Assembly: GCA_028709305.1 (NCBI GenBank)
Contig: JAQVXE010000008.1
Span: 1-45,813 of the forward strand
Direction: 5' to 3'
Length of the DNA: 45,813 bases
DNA from: Bacillota bacterium
GTDB taxonomy: Bacteria > Bacillota > DTU025
Made by a program: the position numbers and the translations under genes. Shown in pieces: positions 22,141 through 31,356 of this stretch; the stretch's first letter is position 1, and every line of letters starts with the position of its first letter. A model generated the notes under the pieces. It did not search any database and had not been told where the DNA came from. It worked only from the letters and a program-made list of their open reading frames with translations.

Positions 22141-22908
22141 TTGGGCAGGGTCATTGCAGTGGCCAACCAGAAGGGTGGCACGGCGAAGACTACAACCGCA
22201 GTCAACCTTGGCGCGTATCTTGCTATGGCTGGCAGGAGGATTCTCTTATTGGATATGGATCCTCAGGGAAACGCCAGTTCTGGGCTGGGTATTGACAAGC
22301 GTGCTGTAGAGTCTTGCATTTATGACGTTCTGATTGATGAAGTAGAGATTGAGAAGGCCATCACTAACACCAAAGTGCAAGGGCTGGATATCGTTCCGGC
22401 CACGTTGAACTTGGCCGGGGCAGAAGTAGAGATGGTCAATCTCATGTCCCGCGAGCACAGGCTCAGAAGAGCGCTCGAGCCGGTGAAAGTGATTTATGAC
22501 TACTGCCTGGTGGACTGCCCTCCCTCATTGGGGCTGCTGACTGTTAATGCACTTGCTGCTGCTGACTCTGTTCTGGTGCCGATACAATGTGAATACTACG
22601 CGTTGGAGGGTCTGGGGCAGCTAATGCGTACCATCGAATTGGTAAAGAGGCATCTGAATGCAGAACTTGAAATTGAGGGACTGGTAATGACCATGTTCGA
22701 TGCCCGGACAAACCTTTCCCAACAGGTTGTTCAGGATGTGAGGAGAAACTCCGGGCAGCATGTCTTTGAAGCTGTCATACCTAGGAATGTCCGCCTGAGC
22801 GAAGCTCCGAGTTACGGGGTTCCGATATCGATGTATGACGATAGATCGAAGGGTGCTGAGGCCTACAGGAGCCTTGCCGATGAGATCATGCATAAGGAGG
22901 GGGCTTAG
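22141..22908 (+). CDS. parA: chromosome partitioning ATPase ParA/Soj (TTG start preferred; ORF from 22111)
   Basis: 'VIAVANQKGGTAKTTTAVNLGAYLA', 'LLDMDPQGNASSGLGID', 'CLVDCPPSLGLLTVNAL'; AAGGAGG RBS upstream of TTG. Confidence 0.93.
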   Translation: MGRVIAVANQKGGTAKTTTAVNLGAYLAMAGRRILLLDMDPQGNASSGLGIDKRAVESCIYDVLIDEVEIEKAITNTKVQGLDIVPATLNLAGAEVEMVNLMSREHRLRRALEPVKVIYDYCLVDCPPSLGLLTVNALAAADSVLVPIQCEYYALEGLGQLMRTIELVKRHLNAELEIEGLVMTMFDARTNLSQQVVQDVRRNSGQHVFEAVIPRNVRLSEAPSYGVPISMYDDRSKGAEAYRSLADEIMHKEGA

Positions 22909-22910
22909 CG

Positions 22911-23777
22911 ATGGCGATAAAGCGGGGACTAGGCAAAGGGCTGAACGCCATAATAGGAGGGGCCATGCTAGAAGAGGAAAGGCATGAATCAGGGGGCATG
23001 GAGATACCTCTGGAGCGTTTGTCCGCGAACCCCTTCCAGCCAAGAGCCGAGTTTGATCCGGACAAGTTGAAGGAACTGGCCGACTCGATCAGGCTCCATG
23101 GGGTCTTGCAGCCCATAGTGGTGAGGCGTTTTGGCGAAGACTATCAGATAATTGCTGGTGAGAGGCGCTGGCGTGCTGCACAGCTGGTCGGTCTGACAGC
23201 TATACCTGCAGTCGTAAGAGAACTGGACGACGCCGGAATGATACAGGTGGCACTCATCGAGAACCTGCAGAGGGAAGATCTGAACCCAATTGAAGAGGCT
23301 GCAGCCTACCGCAAGCTGATGGACGAGTTTGACATGACCCAGGAGCAGTTGTCAGCCGCTCTTGGGAAGAGCCGGTCGGCAATTGCTAACGCTGTTAGAC
23401 TCCTGAACCTTCCCGATCTAGTTCAGGCACATGTCGCGCAGGGACGCTTGAGTGGGGGACATGCTCGATGCCTGTTGGCCGTCCCAGATGCCGATTTGCA
23501 GCTGAGACTGGCGAATGAGGTCATAGAGAGGGGGCTGTCAGTCCGGCAGACAGAGGAACTCGTCAAGAAGATAACGCGAAATGTTTCACGTGAAACAATG
23601 GAAAGCGGTCCCAGAGAGCCCGACCCAGATGTTGCAGCTGTGATGAGGTATCTCAGCGAAAGATTGGGAACAAAGGTCAAGATAACCGGGTCGTCAGGCA
23701 AAGGAAAACTAGAGATTGAATACTACTCCGAAGACGATCTGGAACGAATTCTTGATATAATACTGGGTGTTGCCTAA
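22911..23777 (+). CDS. parB: chromosome partitioning protein ParB/Spo0J
   Basis: 'PLERLSANPFQPRAEFDPDKLKELADSIRLHGVLQPIVVRRFGEDYQIIAGERRWRAAQLVG', 'ALIENLQREDLNPIEEAAAY'. Confidence 0.96.
   Translation: MAIKRGLGKGLNAIIGGAMLEEERHESGGMEIPLERLSANPFQPRAEFDPDKLKELADSIRLHGVLQPIVVRRFGEDYQIIAGERRWRAAQLVGLTAIPAVVRELDDAGMIQVALIENLQREDLNPIEEAAAYRKLMDEFDMTQEQLSAALGKSRSAIANAVRLLNLPDLVQAHVAQGRLSGGHARCLLAVPDADLQLRLANEVIERGLSVRQTEELVKKITRNVSRETMESGPREPDPDVAAVMRYLSERLGTKVKITGSSGKGKLEIEYYSEDDLERILDIILGVA
23582..23597. promoter_or_regulatory. parS centromere site (perfect TGTTTCACGTGAAACA) inside parB
   Basis: Exact 16-bp palindromic consensus. Confidence 0.95.
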
Positions 23778-23845
23778 GGGCGAAGGCTGACGGCAAGTTT
23801 TGGTGGGCTAGAGGAGGGACTACGGCCTAAGGGCCTGGGCGTGAG

Positions 23846-24358
23846 ATGGAACAGAGCGCATTGATTGAGTTCATCTGTGCACAGCAGCAACTCTTACCTA
23901 TGATACTGTCCGTAATCTTGGTGATATGCATTCTTGTCTTCATAGCTGCAACCAAGAGGCTAAGAAGGCTGGAGAGAGCTTATCGTTCGTTGCTCGGTAC
24001 GGCGGCCGGTGGGGAAGACATAGAGGAGATCGTATTGGAATACATCCGCAAGGCTGATACCCTTCAAGACAGCTTGGAACAGACACAGAGCAGACTGCAG
24101 CATCTGGAAGATGTAGCATTGAGCCATATACAGAATGTAGGAGTAGTTCGGTACGATGCTTTTGATGGCATAGGCGGAGAGCAAAGCTTCTCTGTGGCAC
24201 TGTTGGACGCCAATGCGAATGGTGTGGTTGTAAGTGGCCTATCTGGACGTGAGGATACCAGGGTATATGCCAAGCCCGTTCGGAGCGGGCGTTCGGCCCA
24301 TGTGCTGTCTGATGAGGAAATACAGGCCATAGCAAGGGCAATCGAGCCCCGCATATAG
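23846..24358 (+). CDS. DUF4446 family membrane-anchored protein
   Basis: N-terminal TM, coiled coil, then 'VGVVRYDAFDGIGGEQSFSVALLDANANGVVVSGLSGREDTRVYAKPV'. Confidence 0.88.
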   Translation: MEQSALIEFICAQQQLLPMILSVILVICILVFIAATKRLRRLERAYRSLLGTAAGGEDIEEIVLEYIRKADTLQDSLEQTQSRLQHLEDVALSHIQNVGVVRYDAFDGIGGEQSFSVALLDANANGVVVSGLSGREDTRVYAKPVRSGRSAHVLSDEEIQAIARAIEPRI

Positions 24359-24535
24359 ACGAGGTTGAGATTTTAGCATTAGGCGTCTGAAGGACAAGCA
24401 GGAATTTCGTAACCAATGCTGGAACAGATTGCAGGAAATTGGACTCCTATGACGAATATACCCGTGATGTTTATGTCTGCCTACGGCAGCTTTCCTGGTC
24501 ATTTTCTTTTGGTGGACTTGAAAGGGGGGCGACCG

Positions 24536-25600
24536 GTGCAGCAGAGATTCGAGCGACGGGTGCCTGCCCGGAAGCGCCGAGGATCTCTCACAGTCATTGC
24601 CATCCCATCCTCGGGAGAACCTCCAAAATCAGTTGGTATTCCAATGCGCATTCTTGGAATCTGCATTGCGACAATGATTGGTTTGACCGGCATATTTGTG
24701 GTCTCATATTTCAATATGAGCCGGGGAGTGGCGGCGCTTACTGAAGCGAAGGATAGCAGCGAGACCGCCCTTGAACAAGCGCTTGCAGAAAACGAGATAC
24801 TCAGGCTTGAAAAACAGGAGCGACTTGCTCAAATAGGCGAACTGGCCGACAAAGCAAAGCTCTTGGAAACGGCGATGAATCAGATTGCCAATGAGAAGGC
24901 CGAGATATGGGCCATAGTCAAGGGGACAAGCACAGCGGCAAACAGTGCGTCATCTTCCAGCTCAGTTTCGTCCAGGGGAGAAGCCTCCCGGAGCGGCCTT
25001 GCCAGGACGGAAAGGGAATCGTCTGGGCTGATGTCATATATTGAAGCAGATGAACTGACTATGGGCACTGACATAGACATCTTTGAGGAGGAGCGACTTC
25101 TGGCTGAGTCAACCGCAGAAGAAATCGACTTGCTACTGCATGCGGCGGCATCAGTCCAGAAAGGCTTGTCAGATTTGCGCACTTCTGCTGAGAACTATCG
25201 TTACAAGCTTGACCATACGCCGTCTGGACGGCCCATAAACGGACGAATATCATCGTCTTATGGAAACCGGAGACATCCTATATTGCGTGTCAATCGATTT
25301 CATGAGGGCGTCGACATCGCTGCCCCGTATGGCACTGCCATAAGAGCAACGGCAGATGGGGTAGTAGTCAAATCTGGCTGGTCGGGCGGCTACGGCAACG
25401 TTGTTGAGATTTCACACGGGTTCAACTGCAACACGTTTTACGCTCATAATTCACGCAATGTGGTGAAAGTAGGGCAGAAGGTGAAGAAGGGGCAAGTAAT
25501 TGCGTATGTAGGCAGCACTGGCCTAAGCACGGGTTCGCACTGCCATTACGAGGTGCGAATACGAGGGCGTCACGTGGATCCCACGCCATACATGAAGTAG
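24536..25600 (+). CDS. M23-family peptidoglycan endopeptidase (GTG start preferred; ORF from 24416)
   Basis: TM + coiled coil + 'RISSSYGNRRHPILRVNRFHEGVDIAAPYGTAIRATADGVVVKSGWSGGYGNVVEI...YAHNS...GSTGLSTGSHCHYEVR'. Confidence 0.93.
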   Translation: MQQRFERRVPARKRRGSLTVIAIPSSGEPPKSVGIPMRILGICIATMIGLTGIFVVSYFNMSRGVAALTEAKDSSETALEQALAENEILRLEKQERLAQIGELADKAKLLETAMNQIANEKAEIWAIVKGTSTAANSASSSSSVSSRGEASRSGLARTERESSGLMSYIEADELTMGTDIDIFEEERLLAESTAEEIDLLLHAAASVQKGLSDLRTSAENYRYKLDHTPSGRPINGRISSSYGNRRHPILRVNRFHEGVDIAAPYGTAIRATADGVVVKSGWSGGYGNVVEISHGFNCNTFYAHNSRNVVKVGQKVKKGQVIAYVGSTGLSTGSHCHYEVRIRGRHVDPTPYMK

Positions 25601-25635
25601 CCTACAGTAGCACAGACTGACCAGGAGGGGATCGC

Positions 25636-26055
25636 ATGTTTCGCAGAATGGCGCAGAAGGCTCCGGGCGCGGCAAAAATTGATACATATATAGGCAAGGA
25701 TGCTAAGGTCGAAGGCACGCTTGTGGCCAGCGGATCAGTGCGTGTTGATGGGTTTCTGGAGGGTGCCCTGCGTGTGGAGGGCGACCTGGTAATAGGTACT
25801 GGTGCCCTGGTGGTAGCGTCGGTATGTGCTGCCAACGTTACCGTTGCCGGAGAGCTTAGGGGCGAAGTGGACAGCCCAGGAAGGTTGGACATAGCTTCGA
25901 CTGGCAAGATGATCGGTGATGTCAAAGTGGGATCTTTCGCTGTGGATGACGGAGCGTTGTTCCTTGGAAAATGTGAGATGATAGATGAGGATCGACGTGA
26001 ACGGGGGATGCTACCCGCTCCAAACGACAGCAAGGAATCTGATTCTGAGGAGTAG
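25636..26055 (+). CDS. bactofilin / polymer-forming cytoskeletal protein
   Basis: 'DTYIGKDAKVEGTLVASGSVRVDGFLEGALRVEGDLVIGTGALVVASVCAANVTVAGELRGEV'. Confidence 0.92.
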   Translation: MFRRMAQKAPGAAKIDTYIGKDAKVEGTLVASGSVRVDGFLEGALRVEGDLVIGTGALVVASVCAANVTVAGELRGEVDSPGRLDIASTGKMIGDVKVGSFAVDDGALFLGKCEMIDEDRRERGMLPAPNDSKESDSEE

Positions 26056-26159
26056 TTTACCCTGGGCAACAATAAGGACTATTGGGGGCAGGCAACCCAT
26101 TCGGTGGTGCTTTGCCCTTTTTGATATGTGGCGACTTCGTCTAGATAGGGGGATACGGA

Positions 26160-26807
26160 ATGCGGTTCCGCGATAGAGCTGAGGCTGGGACGCTTTTAGG
26201 CGCCCGGCTGCAGGAAGGGACTTGGAATGACCCAGTTGTCCTGGGGTTGCCACGCGGAGGGGTTCCCGTTGCCGAACAGGTAGTAGCCGCTATTGGGGGA
26301 GAGCTGAGTGTAATTGTTACGAGGAAGATCGGCGCTCCTTTCAATCGCGAGATGGCCATAGGCGCCGTAGGCCCAGACGGGAAAGCGATCCTTGATTGGC
26401 GAGTCGTGCGTGCCATGGCCATAGATGAGTCATACATCCGTGATGAAGTGGAGATCCAGACAAAGGAGATTGCTCGAAGAATGGCTGAGTACTGTGGTGA
26501 TGCACCTCCTCCAATGCTCGAAGGGCGCGATGTTATCCTTGTGGATGATGGCATCGCAACTGGCCACACGATTTCAGCTGCGGCAGGATATGTGCGACGC
26601 TACAGCCCAGCACATACAGTCATAGCTGCGCCTGTTTGCCCTCCTGACGTGTTTGAGAAGCTTCGTCATGAGGTGGACATGACAGTGAGCCTGCTACTCC
26701 CGGCGCGATTCATGGCAGTTGGCCAATTCTACGACGATTTCTCGCAGGTGTCAGACGCGGATGTACGCGACATACTGGCGCGTGCCAGGCAGGAAGGCAA
26801 TGATTAA
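26160..26807 (+). CDS. phosphoribosyltransferase family protein
   Basis: 'FRDRAEAGTLLGARL...VVLGLPRGGVPVAEQVV', PRPP motif 'VILVDDGIATGHTISAA'. Confidence 0.9.
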   Translation: MRFRDRAEAGTLLGARLQEGTWNDPVVLGLPRGGVPVAEQVVAAIGGELSVIVTRKIGAPFNREMAIGAVGPDGKAILDWRVVRAMAIDESYIRDEVEIQTKEIARRMAEYCGDAPPPMLEGRDVILVDDGIATGHTISAAAGYVRRYSPAHTVIAAPVCPPDVFEKLRHEVDMTVSLLLPARFMAVGQFYDDFSQVSDADVRDILARARQEGND

Positions 26808-26813
26808 TCATGG

Positions 26814-27470
26814 TTAGTCGGATGCGCCTCCTATGTAGTTGATGATCCCGCCAGCTATGGCGTCAGCCATCCGTATCACCAGCGAGAGGCGCGTGTTCTG
26901 AAGCACCAGATACTCCATGAATCCGCCTACATTCACTATCCCGGTAACATGTGCGTCACCAACCAAAGGCAGATCTTTGTTCACCCCGGTTCCAGGCCTA
27001 AGAGGGCCTTCGGCTACGGTGATATGGCCGACGCTTTCGAGCCTGCCAAGGCAAGCGTCTACTGCAAGGATTCTGCACGGTTGCTCTTGACCGATGCCCT
27101 CAATAACTTCGGACAGGTTGCCCGCATGCACGGGGTTGTCTAAAGTGCCTATGACTTGAGTGCATCCTTTGATAATTCGATGATCAGCAAGCCTGGAGCC
27201 GACTAGCGGTCCTAGGGCATCCCCTGTTGACCGGTCTGTGCCGACGCATATGATGATCAGGTCAGGCCTGTGTGGACTGGGAGGGCGTCCCAGGCTAGCT
27301 ACAAGAGCATGGGCAACGTAGTTGCTCACATCAGGGGTATCAACATGGGCCCTGAAGGGCGCTTTCTCTTGATGTTCTAGCATAGGCTGACAGAGCCTGG
27401 TTGTAGCATCCACACTGGTGTCCACCTGTGACGCCACACCTCCATTGGCTGATGCGCCGTTTTGCGGCAA
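26814..27470 (-). CDS. yyaC: YyaC/GPR-like spore protease family (DUF1256) with N-terminal extension
   Basis: 'LIIICVGTDRSTGDALGPLVGSRL...GTLDNPVHAGNL...ILAVDACLG...PGTGVNKDLPLVGDAHVTGIVNVGGFMEYLVLQNTRL'. Confidence 0.9.
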   Translation of the reverse strand: MPQNGASANGGVASQVDTSVDATTRLCQPMLEHQEKAPFRAHVDTPDVSNYVAHALVASLGRPPSPHRPDLIIICVGTDRSTGDALGPLVGSRLADHRIIKGCTQVIGTLDNPVHAGNLSEVIEGIGQEQPCRILAVDACLGRLESVGHITVAEGPLRPGTGVNKDLPLVGDAHVTGIVNVGGFMEYLVLQNTRLSLVIRMADAIAGGIINYIGGASD

Positions 27471-27917
27471 TAGGGGAACGATCCTGTAGGTTGGGGCATT
27501 TGAAGTATATGAGTGCGTTGCATCATATATGTGGCATGAAGGATGTGCTTATGAACCCGAATTCTGCCGCAGGGTACAGCCATGGACGTTAATGGAAAAA
27601 GGCTCTTGGTTCGCGGGAGGAGAATGGCTTGCCCGAGGCAAAGAATAGCGATCAGGAGGCCTGAGTTCAAGCCAGGCGTGGCATGATGCCAGAGGCCTGG
27701 TCAAAATCGCGCGGCTGGTTGCAAGGCTCCGGTGTGAGAGGTCGCTTGCTGTGGACAGAAAGCGTACAGTATGTAGGCTATCTAAAGATAGGCCACTTGG
27801 CGGTGGCCGATACGTGGCAATCTGTGTGTCCACATGGTGTGCAAGAATGCTGGTTTTTGTGGTAATATTGGTCGCAGCCTTACCCTAGTCATGGTTAGCG
27901 GAGGTAGGATATTTCCA

Positions 27918-29360
27918 ATGAGAATTGGTGCTGTTGGGAAATGGCAGAAAACAACCCTGGCCATCGTTGCTGTTATTGCAGTGCTGATAGGTATAGCTCT
28001 AAGCACGCGAGGCGTTGTGGCAGCCCTGCTGGACGATGAACACATATGCCGAGGTGTGTATGTGGACGGGATTGATGTTGGCGGCCTTGCTATCTCAGAG
28101 GCCCGCGTTCGCCTAGAGGGCAGGGTGCGTGAGTACGAGGAATCCCCAATCCTGGTCAAGCGGGGAGATAACATTTGGCGCGTTATCCCTGGCGACTTGG
28201 GCGTCAGGGTAGAGCTCGAGGCTGCCCTAAGAGCTGCCTACAGCCTTGGGCGGTATGGGGTATTTTGGAACAGAATCGCTGAGAGGCTCTCGATTGCACG
28301 GTCGGGCCGGAACATACCTTGGACCGTAACCGTGGATGAGCAACTTCTCCGGGACTTCGTTTTTGCCCTGGCTCAACAGGTCCAGGTCGCTCCTGTTGAC
28401 GCCAGGATTGTTGTGCATGAAGATGACAGTGTTTCCATAGAACCCTCCTCAGATGGCTGCATTCTGAATGCGGCTGCCTTCATTGGGGCTCTCAGGCAGG
28501 CGACGACTGCGCGTCCGCCGCGGGAGTTCGAGATGCCCGTCAGTTGCATGCCTGCAGATGTAACTACAGCATCCCTTGAGGCCAAAGGGATTCGGAGACT
28601 GATATCCAAGTATACAACTAGATTCGATGCAGGAAACACCAGGAGAGTGAACAACATCAGGCTTGGAGCTCAGCAGCTGGACAACAAGATGCTTGCTCCC
28701 GGAGAAGTCATGTCCTTCAATGATGTGGTAGGCCCTAGGATACCTGAAAGAGGATTCATGGAAGCAGACATCATATTCGACTCGCAGCTTGTGCCCGGAA
28801 TTGGCGGAGGCATATGTCAGGTGTCAACCACGCTATACAATGCTGCGATATTGGGGCTACTGGAACCTGTGGCACGGGTGAACCACTCATTGCCCATAAG
28901 CTATGTTCCCATGGGGAGAGATGCTACGGTCTCATACGGCACCATTGATCTCAAGCTCAAGAACGCAAGTTCTAGCCATATTCTGATACGGTCTTACGTA
29001 GGAAGAGACAGCATCACATTCAAGGTGTTTGGGGATATGCCTGACAACATGGGCGTAAGCATTCACACTGAGGTCATTGAGAGGCTTGAACCTGGTGCAA
29101 TTCAACGAGTGGACCCACTGGCCGAGCCGGGCTCCGTTACGGTTCAACAGGACGGAAAATTCGGCTATGTGGTGGCTGTATGGCGAATTACGAAGGTCGA
29201 TGGCGAGGAGGTGGAGCGGGAACTCATGTCGCGTGACCGATACAAGCCACAGCCCAAGGTGTTGGTAGTTGGTCCGGCTGCGACACCGACGGCATCACAG
29301 TCTGAGTCGGTCACCTCGGAACTGGAGCCTTCACCGACGGTCAATTCGGTGCAGGATTAG
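27918..29360 (+). CDS. VanW family protein with peptidoglycan-binding-like N-terminal region (ORF from 27834)
   Basis: 'YTTRFDAGNTRRVNNIRLGAQQLDNKMLAPGEVMSFNDVVGPRIPERGF...GGGICQVSTTLYNAAILGLLEPVARVNHS'. Confidence 0.92.
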   Translation: MRIGAVGKWQKTTLAIVAVIAVLIGIALSTRGVVAALLDDEHICRGVYVDGIDVGGLAISEARVRLEGRVREYEESPILVKRGDNIWRVIPGDLGVRVELEAALRAAYSLGRYGVFWNRIAERLSIARSGRNIPWTVTVDEQLLRDFVFALAQQVQVAPVDARIVVHEDDSVSIEPSSDGCILNAAAFIGALRQATTARPPREFEMPVSCMPADVTTASLEAKGIRRLISKYTTRFDAGNTRRVNNIRLGAQQLDNKMLAPGEVMSFNDVVGPRIPERGFMEADIIFDSQLVPGIGGGICQVSTTLYNAAILGLLEPVARVNHSLPISYVPMGRDATVSYGTIDLKLKNASSSHILIRSYVGRDSITFKVFGDMPDNMGVSIHTEVIERLEPGAIQRVDPLAEPGSVTVQQDGKFGYVVAVWRITKVDGEEVERELMSRDRYKPQPKVLVVGPAATPTASQSESVTSELEPSPTVNSVQD

Positions 29361-29390
29361 GGGTATGGCCATGAATGGAGCTGATGCGCT

Positions 29391-29897
29391 ATGACACGAC
29401 TGCTTCTTGCTGTTGAGATAGCCAGTTTCATTCTGATGGGCTTCGTGATTGGCAGCTTTATCGACTCAAGGCAGGGAACTCGCCCATGGGGCACGATAAT
29501 TGGTTTTTTGGTTGGCCTATCGCTAGGGGCGATGAGCGTGCGTCGCGCAATTGATGAGATTGCGTTGAGGGCGGCCTCGGGTTCAGGAAGGAAAGTAGTG
29601 AAGTTTGTTCGATGTCCAATTCAGGTTCAGACAGACTCGGAAACCGGAGAACCCGTATCCTTCAACTATCGGGGGATGAACTACGCAGTTTCTGAAGTCT
29701 TGAGGAACTGGAGGGATTTCACTCTCCTCGACAAGGAGATGTCCGGCAGAGGAGGGAAGGCAACGGACTGGTGGCTGAGTGGACATGGAAAGCTAAACTA
29801 CAGGGTAAGAACTGAGGATGGAATCATTTGGGATCTTCAATACGACGAGAGGAAGTTGGAATGGATTCTCGACAAGCTGCTGGAGCAAAAGACTTAG
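29391..29897 (+). CDS. two-domain protein: N-terminal AtpZ/AtpI-like two-TM segment + C-terminal DUF6504-like soluble domain
   Basis: Two hydrophobic helices around 'GSFIDSRQGTRPWGTIIGFLVGLSLG', then 'CPIQVQTDSETGEPVSFNYRGMNYAVSEVLRNWRD...WWLSGHGKLNYRVRTEDGIIWDLQYD'. Confidence 0.55.
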   Translation: MTRLLLAVEIASFILMGFVIGSFIDSRQGTRPWGTIIGFLVGLSLGAMSVRRAIDEIALRAASGSGRKVVKFVRCPIQVQTDSETGEPVSFNYRGMNYAVSEVLRNWRDFTLLDKEMSGRGGKATDWWLSGHGKLNYRVRTEDGIIWDLQYDERKLEWILDKLLEQKT

Positions 29898-30484
29898 GAA
29901 ATGAGATAGAAGTGAAGGATTCGTCTGGCAGTCCCGGCACTGCCCCCGCATCTTTATGGGACATGTTCTGGACCTTCTTCAGGATAGGCGCATTCACTAT
30001 TGGTGGGGGATATGTGATGGTGCCTCTTATTCAAAAAGATGTAGTTGACAGGAAAGGCTGGGTTGACAAGGACGATTTCGTTGACGTGCTTGCCATTGCG
30101 CAGACAGCTCCGGGCCCTATTGCCGTCAATACGTCTGTATACATAGGGTATGTGCTGAGAGGCTTTGCGGGCGCCGCTGTATCTGTGGCCGGGTGCATAA
30201 TTCCCTCTATAATAATTATTATGATAATCGCATCAGTCTTCGATCATCTCTCTTCGCTCAACGTAGTTCAGGCTGCGTTTGCGGGCATACGCCCTGCTGT
30301 CGCAGTTCTCGTAGCGTCTGCCGCCATTAAGCTGGGAAAACCAGTGGTTCGATCTGCAGGAGAGGTGGCGATAGCAGTGGCGGCGTTTGTGATGGTGTCA
30401 TTCCTCAAGATCAGCCCGGCATTGGTTGTCGTCCTCGCTGCCCTGGCAGGCCTTATGGCCGGAGTTGGAGGCGATTCAGCATGA
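29828..30484 (+). CDS. chromate transporter half-protein (ChrA domain), true start probably downstream of 29828
   Basis: 'FFRIGAFTIGGGYVMVPLIQKDVVDRKGWVDKDDFVDVLAIAQTAPGPIAVNTSVYIGYVLRG'. Confidence 0.9.
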   Translation: MGSSIRREEVGMDSRQAAGAKDLGNEIEVKDSSGSPGTAPASLWDMFWTFFRIGAFTIGGGYVMVPLIQKDVVDRKGWVDKDDFVDVLAIAQTAPGPIAVNTSVYIGYVLRGFAGAAVSVAGCIIPSIIIIMIIASVFDHLSSLNVVQAAFAGIRPAVAVLVASAAIKLGKPVVRSAGEVAIAVAAFVMVSFLKISPALVVVLAALAGLMAGVGGDSA

Positions 30485-31002
30485 ACCTCCTGAACATATA
30501 CTTGAGCTTTGCCAAGGTTGGCCTGTTTACGTTTGGCGGTGGATATGCCATGTTGCCACTTATCGAATCAGACATAATTCAAAAGCGCGGGTGGCTGTCC
30601 ATGGCCGAGTTTGCAAACATCGTTGGCATCGCAGAAGTTACGCCGGGACCTATAGCAGTAAATAGCGCCACGTTTGTAGGGTACAAGCTTGCAGGCATAG
30701 TAGGCGGGCTCGTAGCTACCCTCGGAGTCATAACACCGTCAGTAGTCATTGTCCTCACACTTGCGGCTTTAATCCAGAAATACGCTCAGACTACGATGCT
30801 CGGCAGGATCAAGGCTGGCATGCGCCCGGCTGTTGCTGGCCTCATCGCTGCCGCAGCCATATCTGTGGCGAGAGTGTCTATTGTCGAACCTAGATCGGTG
30901 GCAGTGGCCGCCGTTGCAGCAGTCATGACGTTTGTGGCTAGAATCAACCCTATCCTTGTCCTTGCCGCATGCGGAATTCTGGGAGCGATCATCTTCTCCT
31001 GA
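30481..31002 (+). CDS. chromate transporter half-protein (second ChrA domain)
   Basis: 'FAKVGLFTFGGGYAMLPLIESDIIQKRGWLSMAEFANIVGIAEVTPGPIAVNSATFVGYKLAG'; 4-bp overlap with previous gene. Confidence 0.92.
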   Translation: MNLLNIYLSFAKVGLFTFGGGYAMLPLIESDIIQKRGWLSMAEFANIVGIAEVTPGPIAVNSATFVGYKLAGIVGGLVATLGVITPSVVIVLTLAALIQKYAQTTMLGRIKAGMRPAVAGLIAAAAISVARVSIVEPRSVAVAAVAAVMTFVARINPILVLAACGILGAIIFS

Positions 31003-31109
31003 ACCTGATGATCACGATGCATGTGCGCCTTTGCAGGCGAAAGAGAGGACTCATTACGGACTCGAGAAATTTCAACATGGCGTATCCCTCCTGATGATTC
31101 TGGGGCCGC

Positions 31110-31137
31110 AGGATGGCTGCATCCTATTATATTTTTT
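31110..31137 (+). terminator. intrinsic terminator
   Basis: AGGATG-GCTG-CATCCT hairpin then ATTATATTTTTT. Confidence 0.65.
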
Positions 31138-31356
31138 GTGCAGCCAAAAGTGATGGCATAGGGCATATTAAGGTGAGTTGGCAGATTAGACGCTTTCCAA
31201 GATCACTCCGATATGCACGGTAATGCTGGGAGCCAGTTTGGGCACCTTAAGCCTTGAGATCAGTTGATTGCCTGGGAGCGCAAGAACGTGTCACTGTGGG
31301 GTAGAATATGGCCCATTGGGCATGTGAACGCAGAAGATTAGTATGAAAGGAGGCGA

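Noticed and set aside
29828-31002. Split chromate transporter as a frameshifted pseudogene
   Set aside because: Both halves start and end cleanly with a 4-bp overlap; paired half-size ChrA proteins are a known arrangement.
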